From an uncultured Alistipes sp. (GTDB taxonomy: Bacteria; Bacteroidota; Bacteroidia; Bacteroidales; Rikenellaceae), in the NCBI GenBank assembly GCA_944322005.1, contig CALUNL010000001.1, forward strand, positions 186,001-250,000: 64,000 nucleotides of DNA. The letters run 5' to 3'. Under the pieces are notes generated by a model. The model saw nothing but the letters and a program-made list of their open reading frames with translations. It was not told the DNA's origin and made no database searches. The position numbers were made by a program, and so were the translations under genes. Shown here in pieces: positions 35,525 to 43,965 of the stretch. Position 1 is the first letter of the stretch, and the number at the start of each line of letters is the position of its first letter.

Positions 35525-36615
35525 TTCCAGTATTTGGGAGGTATGAGGTGTACCAGTGCGGATCGGATGAACGAGACCACAACTCCGTCCCGCTGATACA
35601 CCATCCGGCCTTTCCAGATATTCGATATTCTTCGCTTTATCCGGAAGATCCAACCTTTGACGATACCGGAAGGTATCTCCTTCTCCTTGTATTTCAGAAC
35701 ATCGCGCCATGCCCGTTCGACAAGATCGGTGTCCGTCGAACGTCTCGGACATTTGTCAGGGCTCAATCCTATGTAGTCCGTACACATCGAGTTCAGGCAG
35801 TCAAGGTATACCGTGAATCCGCATTTGTCGGCAATCTCGTACATTTTCCCCCAGTCCACGGAGTCTCCATACCTGTCGAGGAACAGTGCCCAGTCGGTAA
35901 GATGGCGTAGCGATATGTTTTCTGCGGCGAAATGGCTGCCTGAATGCAGAATCAGGAACATTGCGTTCAGATTGGGTGACGGTGTGTATATCGTCTCTCC
36001 GTCGAGCGTCTCCGCTATTGCAGGTTCGGTATCGGCGAATCCTTTGAGGTATGCCTCTATCGTCTTCTTCGACCTGCGCGAGTGGGTCTCGACGAAATCG
36101 TAGTGGTTCTCCACCATTATACCGTTTACGTAGAATACCGTATGGTGATGGTGGCTTTCGTTGACATCTGCGGATAGTCTTTTTCGTACAATCTCATCGC
36201 CGCGTTTCTGCTCCCCGAACAGGTATATGTCTATGTCGCTGCAGGGGCGATGGTTAGGGTGCGGATAGAGTAATGAGAGGCCCACACCCTTGAGGATCAT
36301 CATCCTTATGCCATTCTGGCGGAACAATCCCGCGAGCTGTACCGCGGTTCTGCGTTTCTCGCCGTATTTGCGCTCAATCTTGTCAACCGACGAGATGAAC
36401 ATCATCTTCGATCTTCGCGGGATGGAGATTCCATACTCCATTATCGCGTCGAAAATGATTGCGGCGACTCCAGACCTCAGGGCGATGGAGTGGATCTCCC
36501 TCCACTCTCCCTCCTCGATGTTTCCGAGTCCGTCAATCTCGGATTGCGGTACGGACCCTCCCCATAGAGACATGCGGATGAGCAACGATATTGTCCTTAT
36601 GTGACGGTCAGACAT
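35521..36615 (-). CDS. nucleotidyltransferase-fold family protein (NTP_transf_5 like)
   Basis: A 364-residue protein with the minimal nucleotidyltransferase signature: ILKGVGLSLLYPHP, then CSDIDIYLFG, with Asp127 and Asp129 as likely metal ligands. His-rich ESHHHHTVFY and VENHYDFVE, and HSGSHFAAENISLRHLTDW later, are typical of this group, which is frequent in polysaccharide gene clusters. The transferred group and the target are unknown. It lies 11 bases after the epimerase gene at the end of the sugar-precursor operon. Confidence 0.8.
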   Translation of the reverse strand: MSDRHIRTISLLIRMSLWGGSVPQSEIDGLGNIEEGEWREIHSIALRSGVAAIIFDAIMEYGISIPRRSKMMFISSVDKIERKYGEKRRTAVQLAGLFRQNGIRMMILKGVGLSLLYPHPNHRPCSDIDIYLFGEQKRGDEIVRKRLSADVNESHHHHTVFYVNGIMVENHYDFVETHSRRSKKTIEAYLKGFADTEPAIAETLDGETIYTPSPNLNAMFLILHSGSHFAAENISLRHLTDWALFLDRYGDSVDWGKMYEIADKCGFTVYLDCLNSMCTDYIGLSPDKCPRRSTDTDLVERAWRDVLKYKEKEIPSGIVKGWIFRIKRRISNIWKGRMVYQRDGVVVSFIRSALVHLIPPKYWK

Positions 36616-36626
36616 TGTTTGCGTAC

Positions 36627-37649
36627 CTATATCTTGTGGTAATCAGTGTACCATTTTACGAACTCTCCGATTCCCTGTTTCAACCCAACATGCGGCCTGT
36701 AGCCGAAATCCCGTTCCAGCTTGGAGGTATCGGCATAGGTGGTATATACGTCACCTTTCTGCATCGGCAGCATATTTTTGACGGCCTTTCGTCCGAGGGC
36801 ATCCTCGAGCGTACTGATGAAGTCCATGAGCTGCATCGGGCTCCCGCAGCCGATATTGTATATCTCGGCGGGAACCTTTTTACCTTCGGTAATCTGTGGC
36901 GCCCTGTCTATCACGCGTACCACTCCCTCGATGATGTCGTCGATATATGTGAAGTCGCGCGAAAGGTTTCCGTTGTTGAATACGTTGATGGCCTCTCCGG
37001 CGAGAATCGCCTTCGTGAAGAGCATGGGCGCCATATCCGGACGTCCCCATGGCCCGTAGACCGTAAAGAACCGCAAGCCGGTAGTCGGAATGCCGAAGAG
37101 TTTGGAATAGACGTTGGCCATAAGCTCGTCCGACTTCTTGGTTGCGGCATACAGCGACGACGGGTTGTCCACGCGGTCATCCTCCGAGAAAGGGGTTTTG
37201 GTATTGCCGCCGTAGACGCTGCTCGACGAGGCGTATACGAAATGCTTCAACGGATAGTTGCGTACGCACTCAAGAAGGTTGATGAATCCGACGACGTTGC
37301 TTTCGACATATGAATATGGATTCTCGAGCGAGTAGCGGACGCCTGCCTGTGCCGCAAGGTTCATTACGGCATCGAAATGCTGTTCGGCAAAGAGCCTTTG
37401 GAGAGATTCCCTCTCCTCGAGACCCATTCTGATGAATGTATAGCCTCCGTTGCGGCTTTTCACTGCATATCCCCACTTTGCCGCCTCATCCTTCGATATA
37501 CCTGTGGCCTCCAGCCGGGCGAACTTCAGACGCGGGTCGTAGTAATCGTTTATGGAATCGATTCCTGTTACGCTGTCGCCGCGCTCGAGCAGGCGCCTTA
37601 CAAGGTGGAAGCCTATGAATCCGGCCGCACCGGTTACGAGTATCTTCAT
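36627..37649 (-). CDS. UDP-glucuronate 4-epimerase-like NAD-dependent epimerase
   Basis: A 340-residue extended short-chain dehydrogenase. The NAD loop is TGAAGFIG (6-13). The catalytic Ser is in ASSSSVYGG, with Tyr167 and Lys171 in SLYAATKK. TGLRFFTVYGPWGRPDMAP is the hallmark of UDP-glucuronate 4-epimerases, and the insert ending GISKDEAAKWGYAVKS fits too. UDP-glucuronate would come from the UDP-glucose dehydrogenase encoded 25 bases upstream. The likely product is UDP-galacturonate for capsule or O-antigen. The substrate is inferred, not proven. Confidence 0.88.
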   Translation of the reverse strand: MKILVTGAAGFIGFHLVRRLLERGDSVTGIDSINDYYDPRLKFARLEATGISKDEAAKWGYAVKSRNGGYTFIRMGLEERESLQRLFAEQHFDAVMNLAAQAGVRYSLENPYSYVESNVVGFINLLECVRNYPLKHFVYASSSSVYGGNTKTPFSEDDRVDNPSSLYAATKKSDELMANVYSKLFGIPTTGLRFFTVYGPWGRPDMAPMLFTKAILAGEAINVFNNGNLSRDFTYIDDIIEGVVRVIDRAPQITEGKKVPAEIYNIGCGSPMQLMDFISTLEDALGRKAVKNMLPMQKGDVYTTYADTSKLERDFGYRPHVGLKQGIGEFVKWYTDYHKI

Positions 37650-37674
37650 GTTTGCCTGTTTCTTTATAGCACAA

Positions 37675-38985
37675 TTATTTTCCTATGGCCGAATATTCGA
37701 ATCCTTCGGCCAGTACTTCGGCCTTGTCGTAGAGGTTGCGCCCGTCAACTATTGCAGGCCTGCGCATGAGCCTCTTCAGGGCGGTCCAGGACGGAATGCG
37801 GAACTCGTTCCATTCGGTGATCATGGCAAGTGCATCAGCGTCGGTTACCGCATCGTACATGTCCTTGCAGTATGTCACCTTGTCGCCTATGCGGCGGCGG
37901 CACTCATCCATGGCAACCGGGTCATATACCTTTACCTGCGCACCGCCACGTAACAGTCGGTCTATTATCACCAGTGACGGCGCTTCGCGCATGTCATCCG
38001 TCTCGGGCTTGAACGATAATCCCCACAGGGCTACCGTGCGACCTTCAAGTCCGCCGAGCATCTTCTCGAGCTTGTCGGCGACAATGGCCTTCTGGCGTTC
38101 GTTAACCGCTTCGACTGCCTCGATGACACCCATCGTGTATCCGTAGTCGCGTGCCGTTTTTGCCAGCGCCTTGACATCCTTCGGGAAGCACGACCCTCCG
38201 TACCCACATCCTGGATAGAGAAACTTCGTGCCGATACGTGCATCCGCGCCTATGCCTTTGCGCACCATGTCGACATTGGCTCCGACGAGCTCGCAGAGAT
38301 TGGCAATGTCGTTCATGAACGATATTCTCGTGGCGAGCATTGCATTGGCAGCATATTTTGTCATCTCCGCCGACGGTATATCCATGAAGTATATCTTGTA
38401 CTTGTTTATCTGGAAAGGTCTGTACAGGCGTTCCATGACGCTTTTGGCGCGATCGCTCTCGACTCCTATCACGATGCGGTCCGGCGACATGAAATCCTTA
38501 ACCGCGGCGCCCTCCTTCAGAAACTCCGGATTCGAGGCCACCTCGAACTCGATATTCTTGCCTCGTTTTGCCAACTCCTCCTCGATTACGGCCTTGACCT
38601 TTGCAGATGTGCCTACCGGAACGGTGGATTTGGTTACGAGTATGGTGTATTTCTCGATGTTTTGTCCGAATGTCCTCGCCACAGACAGCACATACTTCAA
38701 ATCGGCGGAACCGTCCTCGTCAGGCGGAGTTCCGACTGCGGAGAATACGACCTCGACATCGTTCAGACACGATTTCAGGTCTGTTGTAAAGTGCAATCGT
38801 CCGACCCTGCAGTTGCGTCTTACTATCTCGTCGAGGCCCGGTTCATATATCGGAATATCTCCGGCCTTGAGGCGCTCTATTTTCTTGCTGTCTATGTCGA
38901 CGCACGTAACGTTGATCCCCATTTCCGAAAAACAGGCTCCCGAGACCAGTCCGACATAACCTGTTCCTACAATTGCTATATTCAT
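37675..38985 (-). CDS. ugd: UDP-glucose 6-dehydrogenase
   Basis: Oxidises UDP-glucose to UDP-glucuronate with two NAD+. The 436 residues contain the NAD loop GTGYVGLVSG (7-16), VTKSTVPVGT and the catalytic Cys266 in PGCGYGGSCFPKDVKAL. The C-terminal domain has ALWGLSFKPETDDMREAPS. Within the operon it precedes the epimerase that would use its product. UDP-N-acetylmannosamine dehydrogenases are relatives, but the Cys-site motif and the neighbour favour UDP-glucose. Confidence 0.92.
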   Translation of the reverse strand: MNIAIVGTGYVGLVSGACFSEMGINVTCVDIDSKKIERLKAGDIPIYEPGLDEIVRRNCRVGRLHFTTDLKSCLNDVEVVFSAVGTPPDEDGSADLKYVLSVARTFGQNIEKYTILVTKSTVPVGTSAKVKAVIEEELAKRGKNIEFEVASNPEFLKEGAAVKDFMSPDRIVIGVESDRAKSVMERLYRPFQINKYKIYFMDIPSAEMTKYAANAMLATRISFMNDIANLCELVGANVDMVRKGIGADARIGTKFLYPGCGYGGSCFPKDVKALAKTARDYGYTMGVIEAVEAVNERQKAIVADKLEKMLGGLEGRTVALWGLSFKPETDDMREAPSLVIIDRLLRGGAQVKVYDPVAMDECRRRIGDKVTYCKDMYDAVTDADALAMITEWNEFRIPSWTALKRLMRRPAIVDGRNLYDKAEVLAEGFEYSAIGK

Positions 38986-39016
38986 TCTTCCAATTGTCGT
39001 ATTTATTCAACCCCTC

Positions 39017-40219
39017 TTATTCGTCAACCCTTCCCGGATATGCTTCAAGGGCCTTGCCTAGAATCTTTATGGCGCGTTTGAGTTCCTGCCGGTTTATTAC
39101 GTAGGCTATGCGCACCTCGTTGCGTCCAAGCCCCTCTTCGGAGTAGAATCCCGATGCCGGTGCGAGCATAACTGTTTCTCCTTCGTAGCTAAAATCCCTG
39201 AGGCACCATTCGCAGAACCTGTCGCAGTCGTCTATAGGCAGTTTCGCCACAGTATAGAATGCCCCCATGGGAATAGGGGAGTATACTCCCGGCAGCTTGT
39301 TCAGTTCGTCGATAAGGCAGTTGCGCCTTTCGATATACTCCTCATAGGTGTGTATGGCATACGAACGCGGCGTGTCTATCGAAGCCTCAGCGACAATCTG
39401 TCCTATGAGAGGCGGGCTCAACCTAGCCTGGCAGAGCTTCATTACCGCATTGCGCAGGTTTTTGTTTTTCGTTATCAGCGCCCCGATCCTTATGCCGCAT
39501 TCGGAGTACCGTTTCGAAACCGAGTCTATCAGAACGACGTTCTCTTCCACTCCCTCCAGGTGGCATGCCGATATGTATGGCGAACCCGTATATATGAACT
39601 CCCTGTAGACTTCGTCCGAAAAGAGGAAGAGGTCATATTTCTTTACCAGGTCCCTGATGAGGTTCATCTCCTTGCGCGTATAAAGGTATCCGGTAGGGTT
39701 GTTGGGGTTGCATATCAAGATGCCTTTTGTGCGCGGATTTATCAACTCTTCGAACTTCTCTATTGGCGGCAGGGCAAACCTCTCCTCGATGGTCGAGGTT
39801 ATCGGTCTTATTACGGCTCCGGTGGATATGGCGAAGGCCATGTAGTTGGCATATGCCGGTTCCGGGACAATTATCTCGTCTCCCGGATTCAGACAGGATA
39901 GGAATGCGAAAAGCACTGCCTCGGATCCACCGGCCGTAATGATTATGTCATCGGCCGACAGCTTGATCTGGTATTGGTCGTAATATCCGACCAGCTTCTC
40001 ACGCAACGACCTTATGCCGTCGCTCGGACTGTACTCAAGTATTTTGCGGTCTATGTTGCGCAGTGCTGCCAGACCTGTTTCCGGAGTCTCTATGTCCGGT
40101 TGGCCGATGTTGAGATGGTGCACCTTTATTCCGCGCCTTTTGGCATCCTCTGCCAGCGGGGCAAGACGCCGTATGGGGGATTCGGGCATCAAAACGGCTT
40201 TTTCGGATATCTGTGGCAT
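39017..40219 (-). CDS. class I/II PLP aminotransferase
   Basis: A 400-residue fold-type I aminotransferase. PLP-binding features include AGGSEAVLFAF, CNPNNPTGYLY, SDEVYREFIY and the Schiff-base lysine Lys236 in DSVSKRYSECGIRIG. It resembles aspartate/aromatic-type aminotransferases rather than the DegT family that usually makes amino sugars. The location between capD-like and ugd genes is therefore notable: it may supply an amino acid, or simply be carried in the operon. Substrate unknown. Confidence 0.85.
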   Translation of the reverse strand: MPQISEKAVLMPESPIRRLAPLAEDAKRRGIKVHHLNIGQPDIETPETGLAALRNIDRKILEYSPSDGIRSLREKLVGYYDQYQIKLSADDIIITAGGSEAVLFAFLSCLNPGDEIIVPEPAYANYMAFAISTGAVIRPITSTIEERFALPPIEKFEELINPRTKGILICNPNNPTGYLYTRKEMNLIRDLVKKYDLFLFSDEVYREFIYTGSPYISACHLEGVEENVVLIDSVSKRYSECGIRIGALITKNKNLRNAVMKLCQARLSPPLIGQIVAEASIDTPRSYAIHTYEEYIERRNCLIDELNKLPGVYSPIPMGAFYTVAKLPIDDCDRFCEWCLRDFSYEGETVMLAPASGFYSEEGLGRNEVRIAYVINRQELKRAIKILGKALEAYPGRVDE

Positions 40220-40255
40220 ATGTATAATCTATCTATTGTCTGTCTCTGTAACGGA

Positions 40256-42178
40256 TTATTTGTCAAGCGCTTCGAAGCGGGAGTTGCGACTCTTGAACTC
40301 CGGAACAATCTCCTTCATCATACGCACCATATTCATTACATCTACATTTATGGCCATTTCGTGCAGTTTGTCTACGGCTTCGGATATCTTGTCGTAGTCG
40401 TAACTGCGCACATGTGCTATGCGTATCTTCTCGTGAGTGGTTTCCGAAGTGTTCTCTTCGTTGTTCAATACCTCTTCATACAATTTTTCTCCGGGACGAA
40501 GACCGGTAAACTCTATCTTTATGTCCTTGTCCACCTCGAAGCCTGCGAGTTCTATCATGCGCTTGGCAAGGTCGACAATCTTTACGGAGGCACCCATGTC
40601 GAATACGAATATCTGGTTGCCGATACTCATTGTCGCAGCCTCCATCACAAGCCGGCATGCCTCCGGGATGGTCATGAAGAATCTGGTTATGTCCGGATGA
40701 GTTACCGTAACAGGACCTCCGTGCATTATCTGTTCGCGGAATCTCGGTATTACGCTTCCGTTCGAGCCGAGTACGTTTCCGAACCGTGTGGTTACGAATT
40801 TCGTCTTTCCCTTTATCTTTCCTTCGCTTATGGCGGTGCCGAGCGACTGAGTGTATATCTCGGCAAGGCGCTTCGAACATCCCATGATGTTGGTAGGATT
40901 CACGGCCTTGTCGGTAGATATCATAACCATGATCTCTGCGTTGTATTTGAGACAGGTATCGGCGAGGTTGCGGGTACCGTATACGTTTACGAGTATCGAT
41001 TCGCAAGGATTCTCCTCCATAAGAGAAACATGCTTATAGGCGGCGGCATGGAATATGACCTGCGGATGGTATGTGCGGAATACGAAATCGAGTCTCTCTT
41101 TCTGCCGTACGTCACCTATTACGGGTATTATCCTTTTGCCGTTGAAACGCTCCTCCAGTTCGAGACGAATGTTGTGCATCGGCGTTTCGGCATTGTCGAA
41201 CATGACGAGACTGTCTATGTCGAACGACGCAAGCTGTCTGCAAAGCTCCGAGCCTATCGAACCTGCGGCACCGGTTACCAGTATGGTCTTTCCGTCGAGC
41301 ATGGCCTTGATGCTGTCAAGCGAGATGTTTATCTCGTCGCGGCCCAAAAGGTCCTCTATGCGTATTTCGCGCACGGCAGACTCCATGATGCGTCCGTCTA
41401 CAACTTCCTCTATGGACGGCGATATGAGTACCTGCGTCTTGAGGTCGATGCAATACTTTATAAGCCTGTCCTGCTCCTCCTTTGCCGTTTCGTATGTCGG
41501 GAATAGAACGCCGCCTATCTGCTTGCGCTTTATCAGCCTCTTCACATTTTCCTTGTCACTGAAACCGTATACGGTGAGTCCTGAAATCTTGTTGCCGGAT
41601 ATGGCATTTCCCGGCTGCAGGAATCCGATCACCTTATAGTGTGGTGAGTTCAGCAGACGTGCGCGCAGTGCTGTCGATTTGTCGTTGGTGCCGTATATGA
41701 ATATGTTCTTGCGGCGGCCGTTTGCTATCATGACCTGTTTCAGGGCCTCGTAAACGACAATCATAAGTATTCTTATGCCGACCATGCCGCAGAAGAATAT
41801 CAGGGCATCGGCAACTATAGCTATGGCGCTTGCCGAATTCTTGATTGAGAACGGCAGTACCATGGCTATGTAAAGTATCAGCTCCTTGATTATTACGACG
41901 ACGCACAGACGCCATATGTCGGCGAGAGTAGAGTGGCGAATGATGACCTTATGGGTCTTCATGGCCATTATTGCAACAAGGGTGGCCGCCAATGAGATCA
42001 AGAGTATGTAAAGCGAATACCTGGCCGATATGGAGTATGCGATCACGGCATTGGTGCACAGTATAGCTATCAATGTGGATACGACCGATACAACTGTGTC
42101 GATGAGCGCTATTATCCCGGCGTGTACGTAGTGCCCGGATGTGTATTTTGTTAAAAACTTGCGAAAGATGGATATCAT
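40256..42178 (-). CDS. membrane CapD/WbpM-like nucleotide-sugar dehydratase/epimerase
   Basis: A 640-residue inner-membrane enzyme. Four membrane helices span about 20-130, then a Rossmann-like domain (NIFIYGTNDKSTALRARL), then the catalytic SDR domain with TGAAGSIGSELCRQL and MISTDKAVNPTNIMGCSKR. Here Met stands at the usual catalytic Tyr place, as in the large 4,6-dehydratases. Homologues convert UDP-GlcNAc to a 4-keto-6-deoxy sugar for polysaccharide synthesis. It heads the operon running to 35521. Confidence 0.9.
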   Translation of the reverse strand: MISIFRKFLTKYTSGHYVHAGIIALIDTVVSVVSTLIAILCTNAVIAYSISARYSLYILLISLAATLVAIMAMKTHKVIIRHSTLADIWRLCVVVIIKELILYIAMVLPFSIKNSASAIAIVADALIFFCGMVGIRILMIVVYEALKQVMIANGRRKNIFIYGTNDKSTALRARLLNSPHYKVIGFLQPGNAISGNKISGLTVYGFSDKENVKRLIKRKQIGGVLFPTYETAKEEQDRLIKYCIDLKTQVLISPSIEEVVDGRIMESAVREIRIEDLLGRDEINISLDSIKAMLDGKTILVTGAAGSIGSELCRQLASFDIDSLVMFDNAETPMHNIRLELEERFNGKRIIPVIGDVRQKERLDFVFRTYHPQVIFHAAAYKHVSLMEENPCESILVNVYGTRNLADTCLKYNAEIMVMISTDKAVNPTNIMGCSKRLAEIYTQSLGTAISEGKIKGKTKFVTTRFGNVLGSNGSVIPRFREQIMHGGPVTVTHPDITRFFMTIPEACRLVMEAATMSIGNQIFVFDMGASVKIVDLAKRMIELAGFEVDKDIKIEFTGLRPGEKLYEEVLNNEENTSETTHEKIRIAHVRSYDYDKISEAVDKLHEMAINVDVMNMVRMMKEIVPEFKSRNSRFEALDK

Positions 42179-42234
42179 ATTCCAATATGATTTTGAGGGT
42201 AGTAGCTTTTTCGAAAAAATACTTTAAATTGTTA

Positions 42235-42242
42235 CAAAAATA
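42235..42242 (-). promoter_or_regulatory. possible promoter -7 element for the sugar-precursor operon
   Basis: Read on the - strand it is TATTTTTG (42242-42235), a consensus match, 56 bases before the CapD-like ATG. No good -33 element was found, and the region is A/T-rich. The rest of 42243-42382 holds nothing I recognise. Confidence 0.4.
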
Positions 42243-42382
42243 ATAAAATTTCTTAAGAGACATCTTGCACCGGTTAAAAAATACACGTCTGATGCTATTG
42301 TTGTCTTTCTGTTTGATTTAAACGCATTTTGGCAGGAGGTCACAGCGGTAGACATTGACGGCGCGACGCTATTTGGACAAAT

Positions 42383-42413
42383 AAAAAAGCCGGAGATTTT
42401 CTCCGGCTTTTTT
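42383..42413 (-). terminator. terminator of mdh
   Basis: AAAAAAGCCGGAGA and TCTCCGGCTTTTTT form a 14-base-pair stem with loop TTT, flanked by A and T runs on both sides. It lies 18 bases after the mdh stop and could work in both directions. Confidence 0.9.
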
Positions 42414-42431
42414 ATGATACGACTCTGTAGA

Positions 42432-43430
42432 TTACAGATTGCTGTTTACTTCATGCCACTTGTCTATTTCAGGGATTATACCCATCTCGATCACCTCATC
42501 GCGGAGCTTGCAAAGGTGCTTGTAGCTCTCTACGAGGGTCTGGTGCTCCTCCGGCGTGCCCTCTACAGGGATGTATTCTACACCCTTGGAGGTTATGGAG
42601 GTCTCCATGGCCATCATTATGTGGTTGAACTCCGGAGTATTTACATATACGCCGGCCGGCCAGCGGAACGGTGCGCCTCCCATTGCGGCGGCAATCATCT
42701 CGACGGAGAGGAATGCAGGGCTCTGGAACGACGAACGGCCGCGGAGGTCGATAATGTGCTTTCCACCCTGGATTACGCGCTGACGGAGCTCCTCCCAATC
42801 CTTCTGCGGCATCTTGTCGGTGCCGATGATCTCGGAGAGCGGGGTGCCGTCAACCTTGGTCGTAGAGGCGAATACGGCCATCTGCTCGCCGTGGCCGCCG
42901 TAGGTGCGGGAGTTGACGATCTTGTCGGCAGGTATTCCGAAATACTTGGACAGCTCGCTGCGCAGACGGGTCGAGTCGAGTGCGGCGAGGGTGGTGACAC
43001 AGCTCGGTTTTACGCCGGAGTATATCAGCGTGATGAGGCCGGTGATGTCGGCAGGGTTGAATATCACTACGATGTGCTTTACATCCGGGCAGTACTGGCG
43101 GATGTTCTTTCCGAGTTCGGCTGCGATCTCGGCATTGCCCTTGAGCAGGTCTTCACGGGTCATGCCGGCCTTGCGGGCAGCACCTCCGGACGAGATAATG
43201 TACTTGGCGTCGGTGAGGGCCTCCTTCACATCGGAAGTGAAGGTGAAGTTGACACCCTCGAATCCGCAGTGGTACAGCTCCTCGGCTACACCCTCGAGTG
43301 CCGGTGCGAACGGGTCGTACAGGCAGATGTTCGACGACAGTTTCATCATCATGGCGCACTGTGCCATGTTGGAACCAATCATGCCGGCTGCGCCGACGAT
43401 GGTAAGTTTTTCGTTTGTCAGAAAGCTCAT
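42432..43430 (-). CDS. mdh: malate dehydrogenase
   Basis: Interconverts malate and oxaloacetate with NAD(H), a step in the fumarate/succinate branch used by Bacteroidales. The 332 residues follow the lactate/malate dehydrogenase fold. Motifs are the NAD loop VGAAGMIGS, substrate arginines Arg86 and Arg92 in ARKAGMTREDLL, Asp152/Arg155 in LDSTRLRSEL, and catalytic His180 in YGGHGEQM. The Arg pair fits malate rather than lactate. It lies downstream of the dCMP deaminase gene with an 88-base gap and ends at a strong terminator. Confidence 0.93.
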   Translation of the reverse strand: MSFLTNEKLTIVGAAGMIGSNMAQCAMMMKLSSNICLYDPFAPALEGVAEELYHCGFEGVNFTFTSDVKEALTDAKYIISSGGAARKAGMTREDLLKGNAEIAAELGKNIRQYCPDVKHIVVIFNPADITGLITLIYSGVKPSCVTTLAALDSTRLRSELSKYFGIPADKIVNSRTYGGHGEQMAVFASTTKVDGTPLSEIIGTDKMPQKDWEELRQRVIQGGKHIIDLRGRSSFQSPAFLSVEMIAAAMGGAPFRWPAGVYVNTPEFNHIMMAMETSITSKGVEYIPVEGTPEEHQTLVESYKHLCKLRDEVIEMGIIPEIDKWHEVNSNL

Positions 43431-43518
43431 GATTGAGATTTTTTATTGGTTGTTTTATCTGTTGTTGATAGCTCCTTTTGCAAAAACGGCGCAAAACACC
43501 GCGCGGTCCGTACCGGTC

Positions 43519-43953
43519 CTATTCCACTTCGATATAGGTGCACTCTATGCCGACTCTTTTCAACAGGTCGAGCCCGTCCTCGTTGTGGTATTTCTCTCCG
43601 TACACGACCCGTTTGATGCCGGCCTGTATTATCAGCTTCGAACACTCCAGGCACGGCGATGCCGTGATATAGAGCGTGGCTCCGTCACAGTTGTTGGCGC
43701 TTTTGGCCACCTTCGTTATGGCGTTGGCCTCGGCATGCAGTACATAGGGCTTGGTAAGACCCATGTCGTCCTCACAGATGTTTTCGAATCCGGACGGAGT
43801 GCCGTTGTACCCGTCCGATATTATCATCTTGTCCTTGACGATAAGTGCGCCGACCTGTCTTCGGACGCAATATGAGTTCTCTGCCCATATCCGAGCCATC
43901 TTCAGGTAGCGTATGTCGAGCTGTCGCTGTTTTTCCTCTGCGTATCCTCCCAT
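43519..43953 (-). CDS. dCMP deaminase (ComEB-type)
   Basis: Deaminates dCMP to dUMP for thymidylate synthesis. The 144-residue zinc enzyme has the cytidine-deaminase motif His73-Ala-Glu75 in VLHAEANAI and the ligands Cys101 and Cys104 in ASPCLEC. An N-terminal element (YLKMARIWAENSYCVRRQVGALIVKD) and an extra Cys60 segment are usual for this subgroup. It follows secA by 12 bases, so the two are probably co-transcribed. Confidence 0.9.
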   Translation of the reverse strand: MGGYAEEKQRQLDIRYLKMARIWAENSYCVRRQVGALIVKDKMIISDGYNGTPSGFENICEDDMGLTKPYVLHAEANAITKVAKSANNCDGATLYITASPCLECSKLIIQAGIKRVVYGEKYHNEDGLDLLKRVGIECTYIEVE

Positions 43954-43965
43954 GTTTGCAGCCTT

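Noticed and set aside
39974-41506. 510-codon open frame opposite the CapD-like gene
   Set aside because: Tyr- and Val-rich shadow translation, antisense to conserved SDR motifs.
42243-42382. Hidden small gene in the gap between mdh and the CapD-like gene
   Set aside because: No frame of useful length with a start codon and recognisable protein. It looks like promoter and leader sequence plus the mdh terminator.
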